This document shows, one piece after another, positions 1 through 10,524 of a stretch of 64,000 nt of DNA. This DNA comes from Escherichia ruysiae (GTDB taxonomy: Bacteria; Pseudomonadota; Gammaproteobacteria; Enterobacterales; Enterobacteriaceae): positions 4,464,001 through 4,528,000 of the forward strand of contig NZ_JAVIWS010000001.1 of assembly GCF_031323975.1 (NCBI RefSeq), written 5' to 3'. Positions within the stretch are counted from its first letter, which is position 1, and every line of letters starts with the position of its first letter. The translations under genes and the position numbers were made by a program. Below the pieces are notes generated by a model. That model had not been told where the DNA came from, ran no database searches, and was given only the letters and a program-made list of their open reading frames with translations.

Positions 1-36
1 ACCGATCAAATGCTGCAAAAACTGACGCAACTCTAA
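1..36 (+). CDS. flgG: Flagellar distal rod protein FlgG, 3' end only
   Basis: Only the last 11 codons and the TAA stop are inside the window. They read TDQMLQKLTQL, which matches the C-terminus of E. coli FlgG as I remember it. FlgG forms the distal rod of the flagellar basal body. The stop lies 51 bases before flgH, as expected inside the flgBCDEFGHIJ operon. Confidence 0.85.
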   Translation, partial: TDQMLQKLTQL

Positions 37-87
37 GGCATACCGGTGGGGACTCTCACCGGTTTACTGATTTTGAAGATGATAGCC

Positions 88-786
88 ATGCAAAAAAACG
101 CTGTGCATACTTACGCCATTTCCAGCTTGTTGGTGCTTTCACTATCCGGCTGTGCCTGGATACCCTCCACGCCGCTGGTGCAGGGGGCGACCAGTGCACA
201 GCCGGTTCCCGGCCCGACGCCCGTTGCCAACGGTTCAATTTTTCAGTCTGCCCAGCCGATTAACTATGGCTATCAACCGCTGTTTGAAGATCGCCGACCG
301 CGCAATATTGGTGACACGCTGACCATTGTGTTGCAGGAGAACGTCAGCGCCAGCAAGAGTTCCTCTGCGAATGCCAGCCGTGACGGTAAAACTAATTTTG
401 GCTTTGATACTGTGCCGCGCTATTTGCAGGGGCTGTTTGGTAACGCCCGCGCCGATGTCGATGCCTCTGGTGGCAATAGTTTCAACGGTAAAGGCGGTGC
501 TAATGCCAGCAATACCTTTAGCGGCACATTAACAGTGACGGTCGATCAGGTGCTGGTCAACGGTAACCTGCATGTGGTGGGTGAAAAACAGATCGCCATT
601 AATCAGGGCACTGAATTTATTCGCTTCTCCGGCGTGGTCAATCCACGCACCATCAGTGGCAGCAATACCGTACCGTCTACTCAGGTGGCGGATGCACGTA
701 TTGAGTACGTGGGTAACGGTTACATTAACGAAGCGCAAAATATGGGCTGGTTACAGCGTTTCTTCCTTAACCTGTCGCCAATGTAA
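88..786 (+). CDS. flgH: Flagellar L-ring lipoprotein FlgH
   Basis: FlgH assembles the L ring, the outer-membrane bushing through which the flagellar rod passes. The ATG at 88 gives 232 residues, the usual E. coli length; an in-frame ATG at 46 would add 14 residues that do not look like a signal peptide. The signal sequence ends in a lipobox (LSGC, Cys at residue 22), where the protein should be lipidated and sorted to the outer membrane. The C-terminus (FFLNLSPM) is family-typical. It lies between flgG and flgI; the flgI start is 11 bases after its stop. Confidence 0.97.
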   Translation: MQKNAVHTYAISSLLVLSLSGCAWIPSTPLVQGATSAQPVPGPTPVANGSIFQSAQPINYGYQPLFEDRRPRNIGDTLTIVLQENVSASKSSSANASRDGKTNFGFDTVPRYLQGLFGNARADVDASGGNSFNGKGGANASNTFSGTLTVTVDQVLVNGNLHVVGEKQIAINQGTEFIRFSGVVNPRTISGSNTVPSTQVADARIEYVGNGYINEAQNMGWLQRFFLNLSPM

Positions 787-797
787 GTGAGGCTGTA

Positions 798-1895
798 GTG
801 ATTAAATTTCTCTCTGCGTTCATTCTTTTGCTGGTTGCGACGGTGGCGCAGGCCGACCGTATTCGCGATCTCACCAGCGTTCAGGGCGTACGGCAAAACT
901 CGCTGATCGGTTATGGGCTGGTCGTTGGCCTGGATGGTACAGGCGACCAGACGACCCAGACGCCGTTTACCACTCAAACGCTTAATAACATGCTCTCGCA
1001 GTTGGGAATTACCGTTCCGACTGGCACCAATATGCAACTCAAAAACGTGGCTGCGGTAATGGTGACGGCGTCGCTTCCGCCATTTGGTCGCCAGGGGCAA
1101 ACCATCGACGTGGTGGTTTCTTCTATGGGGAACGCCAAAAGTCTGCGTGGCGGCACGTTGTTGATGACACCGCTTAAGGGCGTTGATAGCCAGGTGTATG
1201 CGCTGGCGCAGGGCAACATTCTGGTTGGCGGTGCGGGCGCATCGGCGGGAGGCAGCAGTGTCCAGGTTAACCAACTGAACGGCGGACGGATCACTAATGG
1301 TGCGATTATTGAGCGCGAATTGCCCAGCCAGTTTGGCGCTGGCAATACCCTCAATTTGCAGCTAAATGAGGAAGATTTCACCATGGCGCAGGAAATTGCC
1401 GATACCATCAACCGCACACGTGGATACGGTAACGCGACGGCGTTAGATGCGCGGACTATTCAGGTACGCGTGCCGAGTGGCAACAGTTCCCAGGTGCGTT
1501 TCCTTGCTGATATCCAGAATATGCAGGTTAATGTCACCCCGCAGGACGCCAAAGTGATTATTAACTCGCGTACTGGTTCAGTGGTGATGAACCGTGAAGT
1601 GACGCTGGACAGTTGCGCGGTAGCACAGGGGAATCTCTCGGTTACGGTAAATCGTCAGGTTAACGTGAGCCAACCAGACACACCGTTTGGTGGCGGGCAG
1701 ACCGTTGTCACGCCACAAACCCAGATCGACTTACGCCAGAGCGGCGGTTCGCTGCAAAGCGTACGTTCTAGTGCCAGCCTCAATAACGTGGTGCGCGCGC
1801 TCAATGCGCTGGGCGCTACGCCGATGGATCTGATGTCCATACTGCAATCAATGCAAAGCGCGGGATGTCTGCGGGCAAAACTGGAAATCATCTGA
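798..1895 (+). CDS. flgI: Flagellar P-ring protein FlgI
   Basis: FlgI (365 residues) forms the periplasmic P ring around the flagellar rod in the peptidoglycan layer. The first 19 residues form a cleavable Sec signal peptide ending AQA, consistent with periplasmic export. Conserved segments such as [21 protein letters not shown] follow directly. Two cysteines (SCAVAQ near 276 and the GCLRAK near the end) are the pair known to form a stabilising disulfide in this family. The stop codon overlaps the flgJ start by one base (TGATG at 1893), so the two are translationally coupled. Confidence 0.97.
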   Translation: MIKFLSAFILLLVATVAQADRIRDLTSVQGVRQNSLIGYGLVVGLDGTGDQTTQTPFTTQTLNNMLSQLGITVPTGTNMQLKNVAAVMVTASLPPFGRQGQTIDVVVSSMGNAKSLRGGTLLMTPLKGVDSQVYALAQGNILVGGAGASAGGSSVQVNQLNGGRITNGAIIERELPSQFGAGNTLNLQLNEEDFTMAQEIADTINRTRGYGNATALDARTIQVRVPSGNSSQVRFLADIQNMQVNVTPQDAKVIINSRTGSVVMNREVTLDSCAVAQGNLSVTVNRQVNVSQPDTPFGGGQTVVTPQTQIDLRQSGGSLQSVRSSASLNNVVRALNALGATPMDLMSILQSMQSAGCLRAKLEII

Positions 1896-2836
1896 TGATT
1901 AGCGACAGCAAACTACTGGCAAGTGCCGCCTGGGATGCGCAATCGCTTAACGATCTGAAAGCGAAAGCGGGCGAAGATCCGGCGGCAAATATTCGTCCGG
2001 TTGCCCGCCAGGTGGAAGGGATGTTCGTGCAGATGATGCTGAAAAGTATGCGTGAAGCCCTACCGAAAGATGGCCTGTTCAGTAGTGAGCACACTCGCCT
2101 CTACACCAGTATGTATGACCAGCAGATTGCCCAACAGATGACGGCGGGCAAAGGTCTGGGACTGGCGGAGATGATGGTAAAACAGATGACGCCAGAACAA
2201 CCACTGCCAGATGAAGCGACGCCAACGGCACCGATGAAATTCCCGCTCGAAACCGTGGTGCGTTATCAAAATCAGACACTCACGCAGCTTGTGCAAAAAG
2301 CCGTGCCACGTAACTACGATGATTCGCTGCCAGGTGACAGTAAAGCATTCCTCGCCCAACTCTCATTGCCCGCCCAACTGGCAAGCCAGCAAAGCGGTGT
2401 GCCACATCATCTGATCCTCGCCCAGGCCGCGCTGGAATCAGGCTGGGGTCAACGGCAAATTCGTCGTGAAAATGGTGAACCAAGCTATAACCTGTTTGGC
2501 GTCAAAGCCTCTGCCAACTGGAAAGGGGCGGTGACTGAAATTACCACTACCGAATATGAAAACGGCGAAGCGAGGAAAGTGAAGGCGAAGTTTCGGGTCT
2601 ACAGCTCTTATCTTGAAGCATTGTCGGATTATGTAGGACTGTTAACGCGTAATCCGCGTTACGCTGCCGTGACGACCGCCACAAGCGCCGAGCAGGGCGC
2701 GCAGGCATTACAGGACGCGGGCTATGCTACCGATCCTCATTATGCCCGCAAACTCACCAATATGATTCAACAGATGAAATCGGTAAGCGACAAGGTGAGT
2801 AAGACCTACAACATCAGTATCGATAATCTGTTCTGA
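1895..2836 (+). CDS. flgJ: Flagellar rod cap and peptidoglycan hydrolase FlgJ
   Basis: FlgJ (313 residues) caps the growing rod and opens the peptidoglycan for it. Residues 1-150 are the rod-scaffold domain. Residues about 151-313 are the glucosaminidase-type domain, with the likely catalytic Glu at residue 181 in QAALESGWGQ and the family segment YNLFGVKA. The ATG at 1895 overlaps the flgI stop by one base and gives the family length; an in-frame ATG at 1865 lies inside flgI and is less likely. It has no signal peptide, as expected for export through the flagellar type III system. Confidence 0.96.
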   Translation: MISDSKLLASAAWDAQSLNDLKAKAGEDPAANIRPVARQVEGMFVQMMLKSMREALPKDGLFSSEHTRLYTSMYDQQIAQQMTAGKGLGLAEMMVKQMTPEQPLPDEATPTAPMKFPLETVVRYQNQTLTQLVQKAVPRNYDDSLPGDSKAFLAQLSLPAQLASQQSGVPHHLILAQAALESGWGQRQIRRENGEPSYNLFGVKASANWKGAVTEITTTEYENGEARKVKAKFRVYSSYLEALSDYVGLLTRNPRYAAVTTATSAEQGAQALQDAGYATDPHYARKLTNMIQQMKSVSDKVSKTYNISIDNLF

Positions 2837-2841
2837 ACAAC

Positions 2842-2868
2842 TCAAGTCCGGCGGGTCGCTGCCGATAA
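2842..2868 (+). promoter_or_regulatory. Sigma-28 (FliA) class 3 promoter for flgKL
   Basis: TCAA at 2842-2845, exactly 15 bases, then GCCGATAA at 2861-2868. The second element is a perfect match to the sigma-28 -10 consensus, and the spacing equals the consensus TAAA-N15-GCCGATAA. It lies 33 bases before the flgK start in the flgJ-flgK gap, so flgKL can be transcribed late in flagellar assembly independently of the flgB promoter. Confidence 0.85.
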
Positions 2869-2901
2869 TGCTCTGTAATTGAAAGCTTATAAGGAACCTC
2901 C

Positions 2902-4545
2902 ATGTCCAGCTTGATCAATAACGCCATGAGCGGACTTAACGCGGCTCAGGCGGCGTTAAATACGGCGAGTAATAATATTTCCAGCTATAACGTTGCCGGA
3001 TATACTCGTCAAACGACCATTATGGCGCAGGCCAATAGCACTCTGGGGGCAGGCGGCTGGGTTGGCAATGGCGTCTACGTTTCCGGCGTACAGCGTGAGT
3101 ACGACGCCTTTATTACCAACCAGTTACGTGCGGCGCAGACCCAGAGTAGCGGCCTGACTTCCCGCTATGAGCAGATGTCGAAAATCGACAATATGCTCTC
3201 TGGCAGCACCACGTCGCTGGCAACACAGATGCAGGACTTCTTCACCAGTCTGCAAACGCTGGTCAGCAACGCGGAAGATCCAGCAGCACGTCAGGCGCTG
3301 ATTGGTAAATCAGAAGGGCTGGTGAATCAGTTTAAAACCACCGATCAGTATCTGCGCGACCAGGATAAACAGGTCAATATTGCGATAGGTGCCAGCGTTG
3401 ACCAGATCAACAATTTCGCTAAACAAATCGCCAGCCTTAACGATCAAATTTCACGCCTGACAGGTGTGGGGGCAGGGGCGTCACCCAACAATCTCCTGGA
3501 TCAACGCGATCAACTGGTGAGTGAATTAAACCAGATTGTTGGTGTAGAAGTCAGCGTTCAGGATGGCGGCACTTATAACATCACGATGGCCAATGGTTAC
3601 TCGCTGGTACAAGGTAGTACGGCGCGCCAGCTGGCGGCAGTACCGTCCAGCGCCGATCCTTCTCGTACCACTGTCGCTTATGTTGATGGGACAGCAGGCA
3701 ATATTGAGATCCCGGAGAAGTTGCTGAATACCGGGTCGCTGGGCGGCATTCTGACATTCCGTTCTCAGGATCTTGACCAGACGCGCAATACGCTCGGGCA
3801 ACTGGCGCTGGCATTTGCCGAGGCTTTCAATACCCAACATAACAAGGGATTTGATGCCAATGGTAAGGAAGGGCAGGATTTCTTTGCCATCGGTAAGCCG
3901 GCTGTACTGGAGAATACTAAAAACCAGGGTAACAGCGCGATTAGCGCCACAGTGACCGATGGCTCTGCCGTGCTGGCGACAGATTACAAAATCTCCTTTA
4001 GCAACGATCAGTGGCAGGTCACCCGCCTTGCCAGCAATACCACTTTTCCGGTGACGCCGGATGCTGACGGTAAAGTCACGTTTGATGGTCTGGAGTTGAC
4101 GTTTACTGGCACACCAGTCGCTAACGACAGCTTTACGCTGAAACCGGTAAGCGATGCCATCGTCAATATGGACGTTTTAATCACCGACGAAGCAGAAATC
4201 GCCATGGCGAGTGATAAAACGGCTGGTGAGAGCGACAACCGCAATGGTCAGGCGCTGCTGGATTTGCAAAGCAACGGTAAAACGGTGGGCGGGGCGAAAT
4301 CCTTTAACGACGCCTATGCCTCGTTGGTCAGCGACATCGGTAATAAAACCGCTACGTTGAAAACCAGCAGTACCACGCAAGGTAATGTGGTAACGCAACT
4401 TTCTAATCAGCAGCAATCTATTTCCGGCGTCAACCTCGACGAAGAGTACGGCAACCTGCAACGCTTTCAGCAGTATTACCTGGCGAATGCGCAGGTTTTG
4501 CAGACGGCGAACGCCATTTTTGATGCGCTGATTAACATTCGCTAA
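2902..4545 (+). CDS. flgK: Flagellar hook-filament junction protein FlgK (HAP1)
   Basis: FlgK (547 residues) is the first hook-associated protein and joins hook to filament. The N-terminal segment (MSSLINNAMSGLNAAQAALN, with NNISSYNVAGYTRQ) carries the rod/hook-type heptad region, and the C-terminus (YYLANAQVLQTANAIFDALI) carries the matching coiled-coil region. These ends are shared by flagellar axial proteins, and the length is normal for E. coli. A clear ribosome-binding site (AAGGAACC) lies before the ATG. flgL follows after 12 bases. Confidence 0.97.
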   Translation: MSSLINNAMSGLNAAQAALNTASNNISSYNVAGYTRQTTIMAQANSTLGAGGWVGNGVYVSGVQREYDAFITNQLRAAQTQSSGLTSRYEQMSKIDNMLSGSTTSLATQMQDFFTSLQTLVSNAEDPAARQALIGKSEGLVNQFKTTDQYLRDQDKQVNIAIGASVDQINNFAKQIASLNDQISRLTGVGAGASPNNLLDQRDQLVSELNQIVGVEVSVQDGGTYNITMANGYSLVQGSTARQLAAVPSSADPSRTTVAYVDGTAGNIEIPEKLLNTGSLGGILTFRSQDLDQTRNTLGQLALAFAEAFNTQHNKGFDANGKEGQDFFAIGKPAVLENTKNQGNSAISATVTDGSAVLATDYKISFSNDQWQVTRLASNTTFPVTPDADGKVTFDGLELTFTGTPVANDSFTLKPVSDAIVNMDVLITDEAEIAMASDKTAGESDNRNGQALLDLQSNGKTVGGAKSFNDAYASLVSDIGNKTATLKTSSTTQGNVVTQLSNQQQSISGVNLDEEYGNLQRFQQYYLANAQVLQTANAIFDALINIR

Positions 4546-4557
4546 GGGAGAGAAAAA

Positions 4558-5511
4558 ATGCGTTTCAGTACTCAAATGATGTACCAGCAGAACATGCGCG
4601 GTATCACCAGTTCTCAGGCAGAATGGATGAAGTACGGCGAACAGATGTCGACGGGTAAGCGAGTCGTTAACCCTTCAGATGATCCCATTGCTGCATCACA
4701 AGCCGTAGTGCTCTCACAAGCGCAGGCGCAAAACAGCCAGTACACGCTGGCGCGTACTTTCGCGACTCAAAAAGTGTCACTGGAAGAGAGTGTGCTTAGC
4801 CAGGTGACCACTGCTATCCAGAATGCTCAGGAGAAAATTGTCTATGCCAGCAACGGCACCTTGAGTGACGATGACCGGGCATCGCTGGCAACGGATATTC
4901 AGGGGCTCCGTGACCAGTTGTTGAATCTGGCGAATACCACTGACGGTAACGGGCGCTACATTTTTGCGGGTTATAAAACAGAAACCGCGCCGTTTAGCGA
5001 AGAGAAAGGTAAATATGTCGGCGGAACAGAAAGTATTAAGCAACAGGTCGATGCTTCGCGTTCGATGGTGATAGGGCATACCGGCGACAAAATTTTTAAT
5101 AGCATTACCAGTAATGCTGTAGCGGAACCAGACGGTAGCGATTCTGAAACCAATCTTTTTGCCATGCTGGATAGCGCCATTGCGGCGCTTAAAACACCGG
5201 TTGCGGATAGTGAAGCGGATCAAGAAACCTCCGCTGCGGCGTTAGATAAAACCAACCGTGGCCTGAAAAACTCGCTGAATAATGTGCTCACCGTACGCGC
5301 GGAATTAGGTACGCAGCTGAACGAGCTGGAGTCGCTGGATTCTTTAGGTAGCGATCGCGCTCTGGGCCAAACGCAGCAGATGAGTGATTTGGTTGATGTG
5401 GACTGGAATGCGACTATTTCATCTTACATCATGCAGCAAACGGCGTTGCAGGCGTCGTACAAAGCGTTTACTGATATGCAGGGGTTATCGCTTTTCCAGC
5501 TCAACAAATAA
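4558..5511 (+). CDS. flgL: Flagellar hook-filament junction protein FlgL (HAP3)
   Basis: FlgL (317 residues) is the second junction protein between hook and filament. It has flagellin-like ends: N-terminal MRFSTQMMYQQNM with TGKRVVNPSDDPIAA, and C-terminal coiled coil ending in LSLFQLNK. It has no signal peptide and is exported by the flagellar secretion system. It is preceded by GGGAGAG eight bases before the ATG and is the last gene of the flgKL unit, followed by an intrinsic terminator. Confidence 0.97.
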   Translation: MRFSTQMMYQQNMRGITSSQAEWMKYGEQMSTGKRVVNPSDDPIAASQAVVLSQAQAQNSQYTLARTFATQKVSLEESVLSQVTTAIQNAQEKIVYASNGTLSDDDRASLATDIQGLRDQLLNLANTTDGNGRYIFAGYKTETAPFSEEKGKYVGGTESIKQQVDASRSMVIGHTGDKIFNSITSNAVAEPDGSDSETNLFAMLDSAIAALKTPVADSEADQETSAAALDKTNRGLKNSLNNVLTVRAELGTQLNELESLDSLGSDRALGQTQQMSDLVDVDWNATISSYIMQQTALQASYKAFTDMQGLSLFQLNK

Positions 5512-5552
5512 GCACTTTTTCAAACATATCATGAAACTGGGTATGTTTTGTC

Positions 5553-5589
5553 TGCCTGCTCTGGGATCGCCGGGGCGGGCATTTTTTTT
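5553..5589 (+). terminator. Intrinsic terminator after flgL
   Basis: GCCTGCTC pairs with GGGCGGGC (two G-T pairs) around an 11-base loop, followed by ATTTTTTTT. It is 42 bases after the flgL stop, so it closes the flagellar unit on the plus strand. Confidence 0.75.
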
Positions 5590-5658
5590 GCCTGATTTGA
5601 GTAGTTGGCTAGCAAGAATGCCATTTGATGAATTTGAATATGTTGATTCAAAGATGAA

Positions 5659-5688
5659 ATAAAAAGCCCCGGCGGTTGCCAGGGCTTG
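5659..5688 (-). terminator. Intrinsic terminator after rne
   Basis: Read on the minus strand, AGCCCTGGC and GCCGGGGCT pair around an AACC loop (one G-T pair), followed by TTTTTATT. It begins about 20 bases beyond the rne stop codon. Confidence 0.8.
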
Positions 5689-5706
5689 ATTACTTTGAGC
5701 TAATGA

Positions 5707-8700
5707 TTACTCAACAGGTTGCGGACGTGCAGGAGCGGCAGAGGCATGATGCGTTGCCGTATGACCACCTGCGGCACCTTTACCTTCGAAGGCAAAAGTA
5801 GGGCGCTGCCAGTCACTGTGACGCGGTGCTTCCGGAACATATTCCGGTGCCGGAGCGCGTGTCATCGGTGCGGTAGCGTGGTTATGCTCAACGGTAATCT
5901 CAGGTTCAACAGCGGCTACCGTTTCAACTTCTGCTGCGACTTCAGCGACCACAGGTGCGGCAGGTTGAGCGACAACTTCAGGTTCGGCAACTACAACCTC
6001 GGCAGTTTCGGCAACTTCTTCAATATCTGCCGTCTCTTCCTGCGGTTCAACTACCGGTTCCGCGTGTTCTGCAACGTCCTGCGCTACAGCAACATCAGCC
6101 TCGGCAATCACCTGTGGCTGTTCAGTTACCGCTGCGGCAATCACTTCAGGATGCGTCGTTTCAACCACTTCCGGTTGCGCTTGTGCAACCGGAACCGGTG
6201 CTTCTATAGTTTCGGTCACTTCTTCAATAACCGGCGCGGCAACGACAGGTTCGACAGCGGCGGCGACAGGGACTTCTGTCACCATCGGCTGCATCTGTAC
6301 TTCTTCCTGTTCGCGTTGCTCTTCAACCTGTACATCTTGCGGACGTACAACCGGATAGCGGATCCAGACTTTGCCAGAGGCCAGTTCCGGAGACGCACAC
6401 GCTACGGTTAACGGCATTGGTGACTGAACCGGATAACGCTCGTCACGATAGCGACGACGACGCTGACCACTCACGCGCAGATGGCGAGGCGAGCGACGAG
6501 AACGACGCGGCATACCGCCGTTGTCACGGTTATCGACATTGTTCTCTTCTTGTTGTTCCGGCGCAGTTTGTGCAACGACTGGCAATGGTACTTTCACCAG
6601 TTCAGTACGTTGGGCAGACGCTTCCTGCATAACAGGTTCGGCGGCGACGGTTTCTTCAACCACCGGAGCGGCTACCACTTCTTCCGCAACGCTTTGCTCG
6701 TAACGCACTTTTTGATTTAGCTGGCGCTGTTTACGACGCGGTTGAACCGGACGTACACGCTCCTCCTGTTCAGTTTCCTGAACAGATTGCTCCTCAACAT
6801 TCAGTGCCTTCGCTTCTTGTTGTACCTGACGTTTATCATCGTTGCGGCGACGACTACGCTCACGACGCGGTGTTTGCTGCTCGTCGGTGGTACGCGCTTT
6901 TTCTGTTACATCAGCCTGCTGACGGCTCTCACGCGTCTCGGCAGTTTGCTGCTGTGACTGGCGACGATTACGACGGTTTTCTTCGCGATTATCGCTACCC
7001 TCTGTACGTTCGCTACGCGTGTCGCGGCGTTCATTACGGTCACGGCGATTGTTCTGACGAGGCTTACGGCGATCCTGTTGACGTTCCGGTTTCGTTTCTG
7101 CTTTTGGTGCAGGTTGCTCGGTTGGTTTGGTTTCTTCACCACCGCTGAACAGCGATTTCAGGGCGCTGAAGAGACGGCTTAACAGGCCTGGTTGTGCAGG
7201 AGCAGCAGGTGTTGTCGGCGCGGCTTTAGGCGCTGTGGCTGCCGCAGGCGTTACAGGTTCTGCCGGGGCTGGAGCTGGTGGCACATCCGGCATGGCAAAA
7301 GTCGCCAGTGCAGGTTGTTCCGGACGTTTACGCTCCGCAAACTCTTCTTCTGACGGCAGCGCCATTGCTTCTTCATGCAGCTTCGGCAGCATGTAGCTTA
7401 AGGTCGGCGTCTCTTCCCCTTTACGCACGCGCAGTACGTGGTAGTGCGGGGTTTCCATCTGATCGTTTGGTACAATCACACAGCGCACGCCGTCCTGACG
7501 GGTTTCAATTGCATTTACCGCAGAACGTTTTTCGTTCAGCAGGTAAGAGGCAATAGGGACAGGAACAATGGCGTGGACTTCCTGGGTGTTCTCTTTCAGG
7601 GCTTCTTCTTCAATCAAACGCAGAATAGAGAGCGACAGGGATTCATTATCACGCACGGTGCCAGTACCGGAGCAACGCGGGCAGACGTGATGGCTGGATT
7701 CACCCAGCGATGGGCTCAGGCGCTGACGGGACATCTCGAGCAGGCCAAAGCGAGAAATATGGCTGATTTGAATACGCGCACGATCCTGACGTACCGCTTC
7801 ACGCAGACGGTTTTCCACCGCGCGCTGATGGCGTACAGGCGTCATGTCGATGAAGTCGATAACAATCAGACCGCCGAGGTCACGCAGGCGTAGCTGACGA
7901 GCAATCTCATCGGCTGCTTCCAGGTTAGTGTTAAATGCAGTTTCTTCGATATCGCCGCCGCGAGTTGCACGCGCGGAGTTGATGTCGATGGCGGTTAACG
8001 CTTCGGTGCTGTCGATAACAATGGAGCCACCAGACGGCAGACGGACTTCACGCTGGAAGGCGGACTCGATCTGCGATTCGATCTGGTAGTGGCTGAACAG
8101 GGGAATTTCACCCGTGTACAGTTTGATTTTGCTGCTGAAATCCGGGCGACCCAACGCGGCGATATGCTGACGCGCCAGTTCGAGTACTTTCGGATTATCG
8201 ATAAGGATTTCGCCGATGTCCTGGCGTAAGTAATCGCGGAATGCACGAACGATAACATTGCTCTCCTGATGGATCAGGAACGGAGCAGGGCGGCTTTCAG
8301 CGGCTTTTTTGATGGCTTCCCAGTGTTTCAGGCGGAAGCTTAAATCCCATTGCAGCGCCTCAGCAGATTTGCCGACGCCAGCGGTGCGCACGATAAGCCC
8401 CATGCCTTCCGGCAGTTCAAGGCTCGCCAGTGCTTCTTTTAATTCGGTACGGTCGTCGCCTTCGATACGGCGAGAAATGCCACCCGCGCGCGGGTTGTTC
8501 GGCATCAGAACCAGATAGCTACCCGCCAGACTGATAAAAGTGGTTAATGCCGCGCCTTTGTTGCCGCGCTCTTCTTTATCGATCTGAACAATAACTTCCT
8601 GACCTTCGCGCAACACATCTTTAATGTTAGGACGGCCATGAGCACTGTAGTTAGCAGGGAAATATTCGCGGGCAATTTCTTTTAGTGGGAGGAAACCGTG

Positions 8701-8892
8701 ACGTTCAGCGCCGTAATCAACAAAAGCAGCTTCCAGACTCGGTTCAATGCGGGTGATTTTACCTTTGTAGATGTTCGCCTTTTTCTGTTCATGCCCTGGA
8801 CTTTCGATATCCAGATCATACAGACGCTGCCCATCTACAAGGGCAACGCGCAACTCTTCCTGCTGAGTTGCGTTGATTAACATTCTTTTCAT
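5707..8892 (-). CDS. rne: Ribonuclease E, endoribonuclease and degradosome scaffold
   Basis: RNase E (1061 residues, the K-12 length) starts most mRNA decay and processes rRNA, tRNA and sRNA. The N-terminal half holds the S1/5'-sensor and catalytic regions, with the DNase-I-like metal-binding aspartates in [10 protein letters not shown] (about 303) and IVIDFIDM (about 346). The zinc-link motif CPRCSGTG is near 404-407. The C-terminal half is disordered: membrane-targeting amphipathic helix [16 protein letters not shown] (about 567-582), arginine-rich RNA-binding stretches (about 600-850), then a Pro/Val/Glu-rich tail that in E. coli carries enolase and PNPase sites. Expression is autoregulated through the long leader upstream. 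Confidence 0.98.
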   Translation of the reverse strand: MKRMLINATQQEELRVALVDGQRLYDLDIESPGHEQKKANIYKGKITRIEPSLEAAFVDYGAERHGFLPLKEIAREYFPANYSAHGRPNIKDVLREGQEVIVQIDKEERGNKGAALTTFISLAGSYLVLMPNNPRAGGISRRIEGDDRTELKEALASLELPEGMGLIVRTAGVGKSAEALQWDLSFRLKHWEAIKKAAESRPAPFLIHQESNVIVRAFRDYLRQDIGEILIDNPKVLELARQHIAALGRPDFSSKIKLYTGEIPLFSHYQIESQIESAFQREVRLPSGGSIVIDSTEALTAIDINSARATRGGDIEETAFNTNLEAADEIARQLRLRDLGGLIVIDFIDMTPVRHQRAVENRLREAVRQDRARIQISHISRFGLLEMSRQRLSPSLGESSHHVCPRCSGTGTVRDNESLSLSILRLIEEEALKENTQEVHAIVPVPIASYLLNEKRSAVNAIETRQDGVRCVIVPNDQMETPHYHVLRVRKGEETPTLSYMLPKLHEEAMALPSEEEFAERKRPEQPALATFAMPDVPPAPAPAEPVTPAAATAPKAAPTTPAAPAQPGLLSRLFSALKSLFSGGEETKPTEQPAPKAETKPERQQDRRKPRQNNRRDRNERRDTRSERTEGSDNREENRRNRRQSQQQTAETRESRQQADVTEKARTTDEQQTPRRERSRRRNDDKRQVQQEAKALNVEEQSVQETEQEERVRPVQPRRKQRQLNQKVRYEQSVAEEVVAAPVVEETVAAEPVMQEASAQRTELVKVPLPVVAQTAPEQQEENNVDNRDNGGMPRRSRRSPRHLRVSGQRRRRYRDERYPVQSPMPLTVACASPELASGKVWIRYPVVRPQDVQVEEQREQEEVQMQPMVTEVPVAAAVEPVVAAPVIEEVTETIEAPVPVAQAQPEVVETTHPEVIAAAVTEQPQVIAEADVAVAQDVAEHAEPVVEPQEETADIEEVAETAEVVVAEPEVVAQPAAPVVAEVAAEVETVAAVEPEITVEHNHATAPMTRAPAPEYVPEAPRHSDWQRPTFAFEGKGAAGGHTATHHASAAPARPQPVE

Positions 8893-9253
8893 CGTAACTT
8901 ACTCATTATTCTTACATTGACGACTAAGCTGCGGGCAAAGTAACGCCTTTCCGGGTGTGAACCGATGGCCTCGTGTCTAGTCGCGTCGCCAACCTCACGG
9001 TTATCGTCAGCTCAAAGAGGCGCAGAGTGTCGGTTGCCCGTTTTTCATGCGGAAAAACAGCGCAATTATCAGAGAAACAGACTGGGTATTACTCTCCAGA
9101 AATATTTCCATCTACCGGTAAGGACTGCAACCCGCAGCCCGCTAACTGCCTGAAAGATCAATACGTCTTACGCCATTGCTGCGTTGATGATCGGTCGGGC
9201 AAAATGGGGTATTCCGTAAAATTTCTTGTTTTAACAAGGTTGGACACGGAAAC
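8893..9253 (-). promoter_or_regulatory. rne 5' leader (autoregulatory untranslated region)
   Basis: The promoter at 9260-9289 predicts a start near 9253, giving a leader of about 361 nt before the rne ATG. That is the length I remember for E. coli rne, whose leader folds into hairpins bound by RNase E to control its own mRNA level. The call rests on position, length and gene identity; I did not fold the hairpins. Confidence 0.7.
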
Positions 9254-9356
9254 GTTCTCATTATTCCACTGCAAGCCTTGTTATAGCAAGATGACTTTTA
9301 CCATTTATCACCCACTTACTCACAGTTTTTTCACTTCTTACTGGCGATTGGTTTAA
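8973..9356 (+). CDS. yceQ: Doubtful YceQ-like ORF antisense to the rne leader
   Basis: This 127-codon frame runs divergently across the rne leader and promoter. From about residue 17 it resembles the small hypothetical protein YceQ annotated in K-12, as I remember it. It has no recognisable domain, signal peptide or membrane segment, and its amino-acid mix (many Cys, Ser, Arg) looks like translated noncoding DNA. No good ribosome-binding site precedes the ATG at 8973, and a shorter start is equally possible. The conservation may reflect the rne leader rather than a protein. Confidence 0.25.
   Translation: MSSRVANLTVIVSSKRRRVSVARFSCGKTAQLSEKQTGYYSPEIFPSTGKDCNPQPANCLKDQYVLRHCCVDDRSGKMGYSVKFLVLTRLDTETFSLFHCKPCYSKMTFTIYHPLTHSFFTSYWRLV
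9260..9289 (-). promoter_or_regulatory. rne sigma-70 promoter
   Basis: On the minus strand, TTGCTA (9289-9284) is followed by 18 bases and AATAAT (9265-9260). The predicted start is close to 9253, in agreement with a 361-nt rne leader. Confidence 0.6.
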
Positions 9357-9464
9357 TAACCATCAATTAAGTGATTGCACTGGGAAGTAATAAGGTGCAG
9401 AACTAAATATAAGCATAGAAAAATGAGTGGCGCGAATCCTGTTGGCTATTTAGAATCGCCCACC

Positions 9465-10424
9465 ATGAAAACAGAGACTCCATCCGTAAAAATCGTTGCT
9501 ATTACCGCTGATGAAGCGGGGCAACGTATCGACAACTTTTTGCGCACCCAATTGAAAGGCGTACCAAAAAGTATGATTTACCGTATTTTGCGTAAAGGCG
9601 AAGTGCGGGTGAACAAAAAACGTATTAAGCCTGAATATAAACTCGAAGCCGGTGATGAAGTGCGTATTCCGCCGGTTCGCGTTGCTGAACGGGAAGAAGA
9701 GGCCGTTTCGCCGCATCTGCAAAAAGTGGCGGCGCTGGCGGACGTCATCTTATATGAAGATGATCATATCCTGGTGCTGAATAAACCCTCAGGTACGGCG
9801 GTGCATGGCGGCAGTGGTTTAAGTTTCGGCGTTATTGAAGGGCTGAGGGCGTTGCGCCCGGAAGCGCGATTCCTTGAACTGGTGCATCGACTCGACCGGG
9901 ACACTTCAGGTGTATTGCTGGTAGCGAAAAAACGTTCGGCGTTACGTTCTCTGCATGAGCAATTACGTGAAAAAGGGATGCAAAAAGATTATCTGGCGCT
10001 GGTGCGCGGTCAGTGGCAGTCACACGTGAAGAGTGTCCAGGCTCCGCTGCTGAAGAATATTCTGCAAAGCGGTGAACGTATCGTGCGTGTCAGTCAGGAA
10101 GGCAAACCGTCGGAAACACGCTTTAAAGTGGAAGAACGCTATGCGTTTGCCACGCTGGTTCGTTGCAGTCCGGTTACCGGACGTACGCACCAGATCCGTG
10201 TGCATACTCAATACGCTGGTCATCCGATTGCGTTTGACGATCGCTACGGTGACCGTGAATTTGACAGACAGCTCACTGAAGCAGGCACGGGATTAAATCG
10301 TCTGTTCCTGCACGCCGCAGCGTTGAAGTTTACCCATCCGGGGACCGGTGAGGTGATGCGTATCGAAGCGCCGATGGATGAAGGTTTGAAGCGGTGTTTG
10401 CAAAAGCTGCGTAACGCGCACTGA
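9465..10424 (+). CDS. rluC: 23S rRNA pseudouridine synthase RluC
   Basis: RluC makes pseudouridine at 955, 2504 and 2580 of 23S rRNA. The ATG at 9465 gives 319 residues, the family length; an upstream in-frame ATG at 9375 adds 30 residues unlike RluC. The N-terminal S4-like RNA-binding domain spans about 20-85. The catalytic motif HRLDRDTSG contains the essential Asp near residue 144. The motif TGRTHQIRVH lies further on, followed by FLHAAALKF. It is divergent from rne and followed by a REP element. Confidence 0.97.
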   Translation: MKTETPSVKIVAITADEAGQRIDNFLRTQLKGVPKSMIYRILRKGEVRVNKKRIKPEYKLEAGDEVRIPPVRVAEREEEAVSPHLQKVAALADVILYEDDHILVLNKPSGTAVHGGSGLSFGVIEGLRALRPEARFLELVHRLDRDTSGVLLVAKKRSALRSLHEQLREKGMQKDYLALVRGQWQSHVKSVQAPLLKNILQSGERIVRVSQEGKPSETRFKVEERYAFATLVRCSPVTGRTHQIRVHTQYAGHPIAFDDRYGDREFDRQLTEAGTGLNRLFLHAAALKFTHPGTGEVMRIEAPMDEGLKRCLQKLRNAH

Positions 10425-10456
10425 TACAAGCATATAAGCCTGATAATGGGCGGTAG

Positions 10457-10516
10457 GCCTGATACTGCATCAGGCTGCCAGAACCGATTGCCGGATGCGA
10501 CGTAACCGCATCCGGC
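10457..10516. repeat. REP/BIME element between rluC and yceF
   Basis: Two inverted repeats: GCCTGAT (10457-10463) with ATCAGGC (10469-10475), and GCCGGATGCG (10490-10499) with CGCATCCGGC (10507-10516). These are typical extragenic palindromic units of E. coli, here between the convergent ends of rluC and yceF. Confidence 0.85.
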
Positions 10517-10524
10517 GCAAACAA

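Noticed and set aside
5719-7148. Several long plus-strand frames (up to 230 codons) antisense to rne
   Set aside because: They mirror the repetitive Arg-rich and Pro/Val/Glu-rich codons of the RNase E tail and have strongly biased composition without family features.
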